Shown here piece after piece: positions 49,196-60,309 of a stretch of 64,000 nt of DNA. Each line of letters begins with the position of its first letter. Position 1 is the first letter of the stretch. The notes beneath the pieces are model-generated. The model was not told the DNA's origin. It made no database searches and saw nothing but the letters and a program-made list of their open reading frames with translations. The position numbers and the translations under genes are program-made. Source of the stretch: Talinum fruticosum (lineage: Eukaryota; Streptophyta; Magnoliopsida; Caryophyllales; Talinaceae); the NCBI GenBank assembly GCA_021018815.1, contig JAITYX010000016.1, positions 6,897,001 through 6,961,000 on the forward strand, written 5' to 3'.

Positions 49196-52100
49196 ATGGA
49201 GTCTTGTATGATTTCATCATCTTACATGCTGTTCCAAGTAACCTTGCTCTTCAGTCTCATATCAACCAAATCTTCAACAACAGTATCTGAGGCTAGCACC
49301 AATGTCTCGAGGGGTCTCTGCTCTGTCGATTCACAGTTGCGTCTCATTTGCGTTGATTATAGAAACGCTACAGGTCCAGGTATATGATTACAAATTATAT
49401 ATAATAGTTCCGAATCTATATACTTGAATTATATCATATTCAGATCTAGTATTGTAACCTTTTTTATAACCCCACCCCCAAAAATATAAATCTATGTGGT
49501 AAATTCTTTGACTTACTAATGAATGTGTAGTTTATCTACTATATATGATAAGTTCTAAATTTTAGATTGGTAATAATCATTTAAAACACACAAAAAAAAC
49601 AATACTAAATTGATAACCGTGATGTTGCATAACTAATGGAAAGTCTTGTCATGTACATGTTGGAATATTAAGTTTTTCAAAAATAACATGTACTAATTAA
49701 AATTAATCAGTACACGTTTATTATATTGTATCTTTATTGGTATAATTAGGGGTATAAACAAATTGAGCTGGCTCGAAGGCGTATCGAGCCGCAAAGCTCA
49801 TATCGGCTCGGCTCGGTTAGGCACGGTTTAGGTTAAATAGTTTATTTTTTTCTAAAAATACTTGTGTGAAGAGTATAAAATTACCTCTAACATCACCAAA
49901 ATTTTATTCAAACCCTTATTTTTTAAATCTAATACAAAAATATATAATTTAAGTTCAATTATAATCTTAAATTAAATTTTTTAAAAAATTCAAAAACAAA
50001 AGCATATGAGCCGAGCCCGAGCCTCGAGCCTAAGCCGTCCGAGCTGAGCCCAAGCCTAAACTTCAAAGGCTCGCCGAGCCTCACCGAGCTCAAGCTCAGC
50101 TCGACTCGTTTACACCCCTAGATACAATCATAATTTCTCGACAAAGTTTCTCAGTGTCCCTTTTTTCTGAAAAATTTTGTAATTCAGCTAAAAATGACGG
50201 GTTAAACTTTTATAAGGATGTGTTATTAGAGATCTGTTTTTTTTTTTTGGTGGATTTTGGACTGAGGATGTCGCATTGTTCTTGTGACATGAGAGGATTA
50301 TCTCTTTAAAATTTATCATTTACTACTTTTTTTTTTTCTGGTTCATCATTGACTACTCATATTGTTGTGCTAATATTCAATTAAAATATTCTTAAAGAAA
50401 GAAGTTTTCATAAAGGTATTGGGTTTTAGGGAATCGAACATATAGACATTTAAATCGAAATGAAAAGTTTAATAAATGGCAAAACGTCACTCTATTGGGT
50501 TAGCATTAATTTTTATTCAGCTCGACGAATTTTAAATCGGGTTATAGGTAATCTGAATACAACACTTATCACAGAACAACCTAGAAGGAAAATTAGATTA
50601 GATAGTCAATTTTCGGGTCATAGATGATAGTTTGGCTCTAGTAAGGGCTAGTTCTCTTTTGGTAACAACCGTAAAAGTTATGAAAAAAAGAACTGTAACA
50701 TGTAAGTAATTGTAATGAATAGTTTGGCTCTAGTAAGGGCTGGTTCTTTTTTGGTAACAACCGTAAAAGCTATAAAAAAATTGTAACATGTAAGTAATTG
50801 TAATGAACCATGTAAATTTTAAGCCAAAAAAAAAAAATCAAACTCTCACAGAGTAGCAGTAGGTCTGGTAAAGTCTGTATAACTCAATTTCAGGCAATAT
50901 AGATTAGTTAGAGTTGCTCAACCCTCAACTTTAGACCAAGAGAGGGAATATCATGATTATTTATCCCACCCTGCTCCTTCCCTAATAATAGTAAATTTGC
51001 ATTCTGAATACCAGTATTATAATTATAGTCGCTATGCTTTCATTTGTACACTGAATAGCATGCATGAACCAGATATCTGCACTTTTTGTTGAACCAGGAT
51101 CACCACCACGGACGATGCCATTTAGGGTGTTTCCGATAAGTGCACCACCTCCACCATCGTTTCCGAAAAGAGCACCAGCACCAGCACCACCGCTGCCACC
51201 ATCACCACCACCACCACCACCACCATCACCACCGCCACCACCGCCACCACCACCACCACCACCACCAATAGGTAATGCCCCCCTCCTCAAGAAAAAGGAG
51301 AAGAAAAGGGGTAAGTCATTCTATCATTTAAAAAGATCTGAACTGTTCCCTGAACTCAAATTCTATGCTATGTTAGACTCGGGGATGAGGTGTCAACAAG
51401 ACACAGTTGTCCTATCAGGCTCAGCAATTTTCGGAAGATTTTCGTACATTTTTTGTTGAAATGGAGAGTCAAATTTCTATACTCATGTGCGAGTGGCAAG
51501 AGGTTGACACAGCTATTGAAGCAAAACAGGGTCGAAGTTATATTGATGTTCTAAGCCCCTTCAAAGATAATATTCATCTACACCTACTACTAATCAAACG
51601 AGATCTACATAGCACAGTATAAGTGAACAGTGTTTCTCGAGCTCAGTCATTGGTTCGAAACATCTTGCATTCTTTCGGAGTAGGTTCAAATGACAAATAT
51701 ACCATGCATAAATATTAGATATTTCACAGCTGGGACAAGCTATTAAGATGAGTTATGTTGCTATGGCCTTAATACTCAGCAATGCAAGCTAACACGACCC
51801 AACACCGACTTATAAGCCAAGAGCAAGCAGTGCTGACATACTCGACACCACACTATAATCATTGACTTGATTTCCTTCTATCTTCTACGGATCCAACAAG
51901 AATTGGGAGTATACTTGTCTTTCCTGACGAGTTGTATTTCTTAATGATGTTTCACCATACAGTTTCCCTAAATGCATCAACATGGTGATAACTGATAACT
52001 ATGCACTTTTGTTGTCGCCAGCATCTCCACCCCCACGAAAACCAGCTCAAGTGCCAACGCCAGCACGAACATCAAGGCCGGCTTCGATAAAGCCACCGTC

Positions 52101-54637
52101 ATTGCCACCAGGTATATAAGACATACAAATGACTTGCTCCCGTTCTCTTCTCAGGGGAGGGGGTCATAATAAATAAATTGAATAGAGCTGAATGCAAGGG
52201 TTTGAACTCAACTTCACAGTGTTTCAAAATTCCAAGTTCAAAACACAACTTGGAAACTAATTTTTGTCACTAAGGTTAAAAAAATCATTTTCATTTCTAA
52301 GCAATATGTACAGCATTCAAAAAAACTATCCACAAGTCTTGATTAAATTCATCAGCTCTAAAATTATTTACCTTAACATCCATAGAAACACCATTCACAA
52401 AGATTTGGGATTTACTTTTGTTTGCAAGCCGATTACTGCCAAGAAATGATTACATCCCTCCATAGTCCATAGTAAGGTCAACAGATCTCAAATTGCCCTC
52501 ACCCATATTTATTAAGCCATGCACAAAATACAGATTAGCCAATTTCAATCCCTTCCAGAAATGACGATACCTGAAACATGGTTTAGAGCTCCTCATAAGA
52601 ATTTTTGTCAAGTACTCCATTATTATGAACAGAAGTGGTGAAATACAGTCACACTGCCTTAGACCTCTAGCACCATAGAAGATGTCGTGAACAATCATAT
52701 ATACTGATAGAATAGCTTGCAAACGTTGAAAAAACCATAAATAATGCACTTCACACATAGGCTTTTTGTAAATCAATCTTCATCAAGCATCTAGAAGGAA
52801 CATTTCTCCTATCACACATTATGACAATATTATGCATGATCATGACATTCTCCATAGCACTCCCCTTCCCAACAAAAGCACCTTGGTCACTAAGGATTAT
52901 AGAAGAGTGCACCATTTTGAGCCTTTCACATATCATTTAATGAAATTTACCTGTTTTATTAATTACACGCTCTTTATGAAATCCCACCCCTCTCTCTTCT
53001 GAATTCCTTCATTTTATTTCAACTACATATTTCCAATCTAACAACTTAAAACTCAGTAATGGTCTAGGATCGTATTGCCTACCTAACTTGAGAAACCCAA
53101 ACCCTATGAGATCCGTGATTGAAAAGGGAAATCTAATTCTGACTGAACCAAACTCAGATGCGACTCATCCCCAAATATGCTAGCCCAATTATGACTTGAC
53201 TCCAACTCAAACTAAAAGACTTGTTTGTCAGCCATAATCTCATTCATGTTCAGAGGCTTAATTCCTTTCAATCAATTTGATATAGCGGTTATCAATCTTT
53301 ATATGTTCATAATTTTGTTTTATTGTTTTAGTAATCATCATCAACAAATCGATCAGTCTTTCAAACCTAATAATGAAAATTTTGCTTTTACAGAGCCCCA
53401 TATCAAGAAGTTGCCCAAAGCAGTAATAGGTAATAGCTGTTGATCAGCATCATGTCGCGCAGTATCTCATATTATCAGCAATTCTATTCCTGAAATAATC
53501 TCTTTTTTATCGCAGCTGCTTTAGTAGCAGGGTTCGTCATCATATTGATGATTGTTGCAGTCTTATGTTTTGTGAGGAAAATGGCATTGAGAAAACTAAC
53601 TTTATTCAAAAGGGAGAAACAAGAGACTGCCAAAATGTTGAGCAGCTACTTAGGCATTATGGCAAAAATACTCCAACAAGGTACACCTACGCAGATATAA
53701 AGAAAATGACCAACAACTTTAAGCGCAAGTTAGGGAAGGTGGCTATGGTGGCGTCTACAAAGGCGAACTAGGCAATGGTTGCCTTGTGGCAGTTAAACTG
53801 TTGAAGAAATTTGAGGGTGATGGGAAGGAATTCATCAATGAGATTGCCAGCATTATTGGGACAAACCATGTTAATATCGTTACTCTTATTGGCTTTTGCT
53901 TCCAAGGACGAAGAAGGGCATTGGTCTATGAGTTCATGCCCAACGGATCTCTCGAAAAGTATATGCATGGTCAGGAAAATGCATTGGAATGGGAAGTTCT
54001 ACTCCAAATTGCAGCAGGCATTGCACGAGGCTTAGAGTACTTGCACCAAGGGTGTAAGACTCGAATCTTGCACTTTGACATCAAGCCTCAAAACATTCTC
54101 CTAGATGAAAAGTTTTGTCCCAAAATTGCTGACTTTGGCCTAGCAAGGCCTTGTCTCCAAAAGGAAAGTATTGTGACTATGTCTGTAGCTAGAGGAACTC
54201 CAGGGTACATTGCTCCCGAAGTGTTCTGTAGGGGGCTTGGTGGCGCTTCCCACAAATCAGATGTCTATAGCTATGGGACGCTAGTTCTAGATATGGTTGG
54301 TTGCAGAAAAAGTAATGTTGGTAAAATTGAGCAACCTACTAGTAGCAGTGACCTACATTTTCCTCATTGGATATACAAGCAGTTTGAGTTTGGAGAGGAG
54401 TTTGAACTTCAAGGAATTTCAAATGATAAAGAGAAACAAATACAGAGAGAGATGGTCATTGTTAGTTTGTGGTGCATTCAAACAAACCCTTCAAGCCGGC
54501 CTTCAATCAGTAGTGTTGTAGAAATGCTAGAAGGGAGCCTTGATGTTTTGCAAATCCCTCCCATGCCACATCTATTTTCCCCACCTAGGTCACCAACACA
54601 TCAGCACTCTTCATCCACACGTAGCAAGACATTGTGA
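49196..54637 (+). CDS. LRK10L-type receptor-like protein kinase with short ectodomain and poly-proline linker; two apparent one-base losses
   Basis: A plasma-membrane receptor-like kinase of the LRK10L/PR5K-like group. Five exons: 49196-49379, 51098-51271, 52022-52111, 53394-53429 and 53516-54637. Exon 1 gives a signal peptide and a short Cys-containing segment (GLCSVDSQLRLICVDYRNAT). Exons 2-3 are a Pro-rich linker with long runs of proline. Exon 5 has a membrane helix (VAGFVIILMIVAVLCFV) and the kinase, with KKMTNNFKRKLG, VAVKLLKK (lysine), VNIVTLIGFCF, HFDIKPQNILL (HFD replaces HRD, usual in this group), ADFGLARP, SVARGTPGYIAPEVFCRG and SLWCIQTNPSSRPSISSVVE. The frame slips by one base near 53630 (between the membrane helix and QNVEQLLRHYG) and again at 53733-53735 (KLG then GGYGGVYKGELGN). 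With both bases restored the product is about 535 residues. The ectodomain is much shorter than in family members with GUB_WAK domains. Confidence 0.85.
49747..50120. mobile_element. Non-autonomous hAT-like element in kinase intron 1
   Basis: The left end is TAGGGGTATAAACAAATTGA; the complement of the right end is TAGGGGTGTAAACGAGTCGA. Flanks GGTATAAT and GATACAAT make an imperfect 8-bp target duplication (6 of 8), as expected for hAT elements. Sub-terminal zones are full of GAGCTCGGCT-type words and the middle is AT-rich, with no transposase. Confidence 0.75.
50627..50807. repeat. Tandem duplication (about 92 bp unit) in kinase intron 1
   Basis: ATAGTTTGGCTCTAGTAAGG begins both units, and both run through GGTAACAACCGTAAAAG to GTAAGTAATTGTAATGAA. 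Confidence 0.9.
52440..52985 (-). pseudogene. LINE-type reverse transcriptase fragment, antisense in kinase intron 3
   Basis: On the minus strand the reading is DQGAFVGKGSAMENVMIMHN, then CDRRNVPSRCLMKIDLQKAY, then, after a frame break, GARGLRQCDCISPLLFIIME. These are RT palm motifs of plant non-LTR retrotransposons. The catalytic YADD/FADD is degraded (FVHG), the domain has stops and deletions, and no endonuclease or ORF1 is present. It is a dead fragment inserted within the intron between exons 3 and 4, opposite in orientation to the gene. Confidence 0.88.
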
Positions 54638-54639
54638 GG

Positions 54640-55717
54640 GCTGACAACAATGTCACTTATCTTTGTCTATCCAATCTCAAGTAATGAACATGAATTTCCT
54701 CCGAGTCGCAACTGATGGATCCACAGAACTCGATGTGGACATAAGCCATAAGGAAGCACGCCTATGTAGTGCTCATTCAATTCTTTGATAGTAGGTATAT
54801 GCAGAAGAGTTGAAAGGAAGCACCAAGGTTAATCGGTCCAAAGATTAACAGAATTATTAAGACACCTCAATCAAGGCCAAGGCACAAAAGCTGCCCATAG
54901 ACGAAAGGAGAAGCTCACGTCCCACACCCCCAGATTTGACTTTTCCTGGGGGCTGTCGGAATGTAGGGGAGGTCTAGATGGAAGGATTATAGTTGCTATG
55001 TTTTCTGCAAATGTAATGCAGTTTCTACTATCAACCTTCAAAGGATTTACCACGAATATTTTCAAGTTTGTTGAACAAATCGATTTGAATGAAATACTAA
55101 CAAAATTATGTCAGTGGAAAATTAACATTAATAATTAAAAAAAAAAGTATTGGCAACTGAATCATAGGAGGAGTTATTAATTAGCTTGCAATTAATTAAT
55201 GTAGCTAAATTTCATTTCGGTGTTCCTTTAACAGGCCATGAGACAATGACACATGTAGAGTACAAGGCATGAAAAATAGTGAAACACACCATAAATATGC
55301 TATCTACCCTTAATGCCCTCCTAGTCTAAACTCCCAGGCTCTACTGAGCAGTGGCATGACAGCCTAATTTCAGTCCAACTTTTCTTTGGACTAATGCCAA
55401 TTAGTATTATGGTGGGTGCTTAGAATTGGAAAAAGGTGGTCTGACTTGGTGTAAATTACAAATCACTCATCCACGAATTTAAGCAAATGATCTATAATTG
55501 TTTGTGGCTAAATCTTGTTGTCCTTAATACAAGATACTCAAGCCTCAACATGGACCCAAAAAAATTTGGCAATAGTGATCGGTCAACCAAGAGAACACGT
55601 ATACTAGATGCTGAATTTAAAGTTCATAAACTAGCTCAAAATTCGAAACATTTGATGACCATTTTCCAGCGTCCATATCAAACTTACAACAAAAGGATGG
55701 AGAGTAGAAAGATGGAA
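54640..55717. other. Kinase 3' flank and intergenic DNA
   Basis: The probable 3' untranslated region of the kinase covers about 54638-55060. The remainder has no recognisable gene. Confidence 0.5.
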
Positions 55718-56358
55718 TCATTGCTTCTCCTTTTGCTTGGTCTTAGCCACTTCTTCCACAAGCGGCAATGCCTGCAAATGATGGCATTTTTCCAATAAGT
55801 AACCAGGTCTCAGATAATCAAATCAGTGTTGATGAATTTCCAAACAGCAAGCAATAGGCAGCAGGCATTCAATTATTTCATCATGTATAACCAAAACAAG
55901 AAGTCTTTCATGAGTTAGTTGTCGGATCGACCACCAATTGTATAGACACTCAAGAACAATGCAGGAAGTCTTGCGGGCAAATTCAAAAAGGTAAAGAAAA
56001 GGGCATAACAGCACAAGTTTGAGAGGAGCCGGTTCCTGGAATTCCTGTATACTCAGAAACCGCAAACAATCCACCAGCAATCCACCAGTGAATGAAAAGA
56101 ATTTAATCACCCCTAAGAAAACGACTTTGAGGCATTTTGACAAACAGTTGATGTGCATGAACTAAGATCACGTAGACATTAAACACCAAAAGAGGGAGAG
56201 GGGCAGAGAGAGACAGAGCAGAAGAGTACAAGATTAGGTTTGTAGATATTGTGGACGATAGAGGCGCCGGCGAGGAGAGAGACAACGACGACGACGGAAG
56301 ACCAGGCCAGCGACGGTGTGCCTGTTGGTGGCTTCCCTCCTCCGAACTTCCCAGTCAT
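55718..56358 (-). CDS. Small conserved single-pass membrane protein, function unknown
   Basis: Two exons (56358-56230 and 55771-55718) join in phase to 60 residues, with GT..AG. The protein begins MTGKFGGGKPPTGTPSLAWS, continues with a hydrophobic segment at about residues 20-36 (SVVVVVSLLAGASIVHN), then IYKPNL, and ends with a charged tail EEVAKTKQKEKQ. I recall similar short plant proteins with PPTGTPSLAWS and HNIYKP motifs but cannot name a function. An upstream in-frame Met at 56388 would add ten residues (MLKGSGEAVR); the inner Met is preferred because it starts the conserved part. A TATA-like ATATTTAAA on the minus strand lies near 56490. Small size and one helix would suit a subunit of a membrane complex, which is only a guess. 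Confidence 0.78.
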
Positions 56359-56499
56359 TCTTACTGCTTCTCCAGATCCCTTCAGCAAAATGGACTGTTT
56401 AGTCTAACCGACCCACCCGGTTCCGGCGGTGCTTTCTCTATTTTTCTCCTTTCTCCCCCCTTTTTTCCTTTTCACTCTTTTTCCCCTTTAAATATGAAC

Positions 56500-58800
56500 A
56501 ATTTTTCCTGTAAAATAAAAAATGAGACAAATTTTAAAAGACAATTTATTTTATTTTCAAAAGAGCGAATATATCGTACAATTAATTTCTTTTTCTAAGG
56601 AGGGATGTATCCTCAATTTTGCTATTCAAGAAGTAAATAGGCTTTTCTTGTATCCTACAAAAGTAAATAGGCTACTTTTGTATCCTAAAAACCTATTTTT
56701 TTAAAAACCAATCATAATATTAATATTATTTTACTATTATTTTGATAACTTTAGAGAGTGCGTGTAAATTATAGTGTACAATCTAATAATAGAAATGTAT
56801 AATTTTTTTGGTTTAGATAAGTCACAAAAGACAATACTAATATAACGAGGAACGACGAAATTAAATTTGAGACCCAATATATTCAAAACCTCAATTTTGA
56901 CCACTACAAGTTAAGACCTCATTGGTTATAAATGCATAAATAATATATAACTGTAAAGTTAATTACAAACATAAAAGAGTGGTAAATATCTTGTGAGATG
57001 ACATTACGATCATTAATGGAGCTTGAGCATTACGATGTTTCCTTGACAAAAAAACAAAAAAAAAAACCTACATAATATGAGTAGAAACCCTCTTGTAGTC
57101 ATGTAACTACTTGCTAACATCACGAAACGCATTTCTTTTGAAGGAACGGAGCCTTGGCATTACGACTATGAATAAATGCGAGCAAGAACATCCTCCTGGA
57201 TGTACAGTACAACCAGCTTTGAGCACAATCCACTGCATAATATAACTACCACTCCATAAAGAGAAACGCCGGGCATGTGTAAGGAAACATCAAGATGAAA
57301 ACCGAGATTAGAGCTGCATTATAATGAACTCGGCCATAAATACACACTAATTATCCTGTACCAAACAAACCTGATTGATAAAGCAGAAGGGCCATCATCG
57401 CCACCACCAACCAAACCGAGCGTAAATCCCACCCCTTGGCCGTTGGCAGGGTAGAGGGTCGGCACTAGGTAAGGTGTAGGCAATCTTACCTTACCTCCAA
57501 GTACTGCCATAAGATACTGTTTCTGAAAGACTCGCAGAAATAAAGCAAAAGGCCACTCGCATGAACACCCTGCTCTCAGAATGGATAATCTTGCTCAGAA
57601 GCAAATACATATAATAGCTGCTGGTGAAAACCAATACGGACATTGGCACTTTGGAAATTCCCTTCAACAAAATTAGAGCACTGGCCCTCGGGTACATAGA
57701 ACAGCTAAAGTAGAGCATCTTCAAAAGATCAAGATGAGCCATGCACCAAAGCATCCTTCTGTCGCCCAACAGGGATCTATACACAACTAACTACACATTA
57801 CTTAATCTGCCACAAAGAACCAGTCCAAGCCACTTTGGAATCCTGGTCACTTTCATTAATAATTGAGATGCTTAAATATAACAGAGGTAAAACCTAGCCA
57901 GTGACTGCAACAACTCCCAAAGCAATCCTCAATGAAGATACCCTAGGCAAAAGTTCTCACTCTTTTGGCAAAGATCTCAAATGTTGCCTAGAGTACACAA
58001 AAAGATGCTACATAAAGAGGCATCCAAGTAGTAGCAGATAGCAGTAAAAGATTAAAAAAAAACCCCTTCCATCAATGTTCAAATAGGATTGAGAGGCTAA
58101 AAACAAAGTTTCCATACTGTGAACCTCATGAAATTCACCCTCCTATTTCAAAGCTGATCTAATCTAGGAGTAAGCAAACTACTCACTTTCTGAACCATAG
58201 CTTCAAGAGAAAACCTCTAAAGTAAATACAGGTACTTGCATAAGATAATACAGAGAAATTGTGATTACATCAAATGAAATGGGGGAACAGGAAAAGCAAT
58301 AGAAGAATCATCAGACAATGCCTACAGGTAAATAAGCAGTCACAGTTAACATATAGCATGATAAGCCACACGTCTGAGTTATTGATACACATGCAGGCAG
58401 TAAATTACCAGGAATGTTCAAGAGAAAAAAACTGACAGACACGTTGGAAACAGTTATGAACATAAAATAGGTGGTTTGCCATCAAAGAAGGGTAAGAGCC
58501 AGCATCCTAGCAGAAGCTAGGTAGAAGCATACTGATAACAATTAAGATAAACTGTGAGAAGTGCGAACACAGTGGCCGTATCAATTGCCACATGCTACAG
58601 TCATCATTAACTTCAAACCTGAAAGGTAGAAAATAAATGTCTCCAGTCCCGTCTCTTTGAGGGGGAGGGGACGCTTGCGTTACAGAGGACTCTTCAAACA
58701 ACACAAAATTGCAAAATTGATATAAATGAGATGAATTGACCTCGTATTTCAGCAGCGCAGAAAGCCAAAAAGCAAATTACAAGGAAGCATCCAGATAGCA
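56500..58800. other. Intergenic DNA and KIN17 3' flank
   Basis: The left part is the promoter of the small membrane-protein gene and AT-rich DNA. From about 57150 to 58800 the base composition is closer to transcribed sequence, which would suit a long 3' region of KIN17, but I recognise no protein. A stretch near 57420-57500 contains GGTAAGGTGTAGGCAATCTT, a common plant repeat wording. Confidence 0.4.
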
Positions 58801-58821
58801 GTTTACATAGTCTTACTGTCC

Positions 58822-60008
58822 TTAGGCAATTTTGCATATGTCTTCATACTCCACAGCTGGAAGCACCCTGCCATCATACACACCCTTCTCTATTTGGACC
58901 TTGGCACAATATTTGTCTGTGTCAATGGAAAGCAACCTGGCATTTGATCCTCGATAAGCCCCATTAACTATCCTGACCATACCCCCAATCTGCGGAATTA
59001 CAGTTTCAAGCTCAGCCTGATCAACTCTAAGCAAATGTTTTGCATCAAGCATCTCTATTTCCCCAACATATTTGTCTATAACTTTCTTCACAACCCCTTT
59101 CTTCTTATAGTAACCCTTCTCAGCCAACTTTTTACTCATAATCTTGACAATAATCCCCTCACAGAGCCAATAGTCCTTTCTATTAACCCGTTCCTTAACC
59201 TTCTCTTCCTCTTTCATCAACTCTTCCAAAGCAGACCGACCACCAGCACCAGCATCAGTTTTTGCCTTTTTCGCGCTTTCTCAGCTTCATCAACATCCTC
59301 AAACACAACCTTCGACCCTTCCCCTTTCTCCTTACCACTCCCAACACTAGCCTTCGAAGATCCGCCAAGTGCAAACGCCACTTTACCACCCGCGATCTCC
59401 GCCCTTTCCTTCTCCTCCCTCTCCTTCCCTTCCCTTTCCCCATTTTCAGACACGGGCATCATCTGCCCAGCCCGCTCAATCTGCTTTAAAATCTCCCTCT
59501 CCTTCTTCTCCTCCTCCACCATTTCTGCCTTGAGCCGCTTATTCTTCTGCTTATCCTTAAAAAGGGTCTCGGAATCTCTATCAATGTAAGTGATAAACCA
59601 CCCCTTGGGGGTCTCCTCCACCTTACACTTCCCTGTCCGACCTAAGTACTTCACAAACTCAGTCAAAGATAACCACTTCGTGGAATTCATATGCACATGG
59701 TGCCTATCAGCAATATACTCATTGTAAACTACCGTGGCGGCCACTCGGCTAAACCGGTGGCTCCGTTTCATGTGCTCAAGAAACGTCGTTTCGAACTCCT
59801 CGGAATAACCCTCGACGATACGATCAGGGTTTTGCCCAAAAATCTGCATTTGACGCTGGTGAGACTCGCTCATACAATGGCACTTGAATCCGTTCTCATC
59901 TCGGCATTGCTTCTGGCACATTTGACAGTACCATCGAAGCTTTTGGAGCCCCTTTGCTTTGATTCGGTTCGCGATTGCTTTTGGGGTAAGGAAATCGTTC
60001 TTCCCCAT
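58822..60008 (-). CDS. KIN17: KIN17-like DNA/RNA-binding protein; apparent one-base loss
   Basis: KIN17 is a conserved nuclear zinc-finger protein linked to DNA replication/repair and mRNA processing. There is a single coding exon. The N-terminus MGKNDFLTPKAIANRIKAKG is followed by the zinc finger WYCQMCQKQCRDENGFKCHC...SESH. Next comes the winged-helix region (STKWLSLTEFVKYLGRTGKC, GWFITYIDRD), a charged linker, and the C-terminal SH3-like KOW region (RKDYWLCEGIIVKIMSKKL, VRIVNGAYRGSNARLLSID, VQIEKGVYDGRVLPAVEYED). The frame breaks at about 59272-59276, where AEKA and KKAKTDAGAGGRSALEELMK are offset by one missing base. With it restored the protein is about 395 residues, close to the roughly 411 of Arabidopsis as I recall. 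Read literally, the first part ends at 59217. A leader intron is likely (donor TCTTCAG|GTACTT at 60182/60181, acceptor near 60020). Confidence 0.93.
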
Positions 60009-60019
60009 TGGATTGGATC

Positions 60020-60181
60020 CTAACTCAAAATTGAATTGGGTTTTGCAGAAGTGAAATTACGTGGGAAAATCCCGAACAAAAAACCCTAACCCTAGGGTTT
60101 AAAAATTGATTTTTGAGTAGAATTCGCGAGAATAGAATACAGAAATGGGGATTCGAAGGGAGACTAGAAGAAATTAAGTAC
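60020..60181 (-). other. Probable KIN17 leader intron
   Basis: Donor CAG|GTACTT and acceptor TGAGTTAG|GATCC bracket about 160 bp between a CT-rich non-coding exon and the start codon at 60008. Confidence 0.5.
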
Positions 60182-60309
60182 CTGAAGAGCAGGGATAGGC
60201 GAAGCAAGGCTGGAATTGGTGAAGATTGTAGAGAAGTGGACGCTCGACGCTGGTGGTAATCGGAGAAGTTGATCCGAATCTACCCAAAAATTAATCCCCC
60301 CAAAAAAAA

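Noticed and set aside
50982..51290. Gly-rich open frame on the minus strand
   Set aside because: It is the antisense shadow of the poly-proline exon of the receptor kinase.
57491..57784. 97-codon minus-strand open frame downstream of KIN17
   Set aside because: Hydrophobic but without a family match; the region looks like untranslated sequence.
59035..59589. 184-codon plus-strand open frame rich in Ser, Leu and Pro
   Set aside because: Antisense of the KIN17 coding exon.
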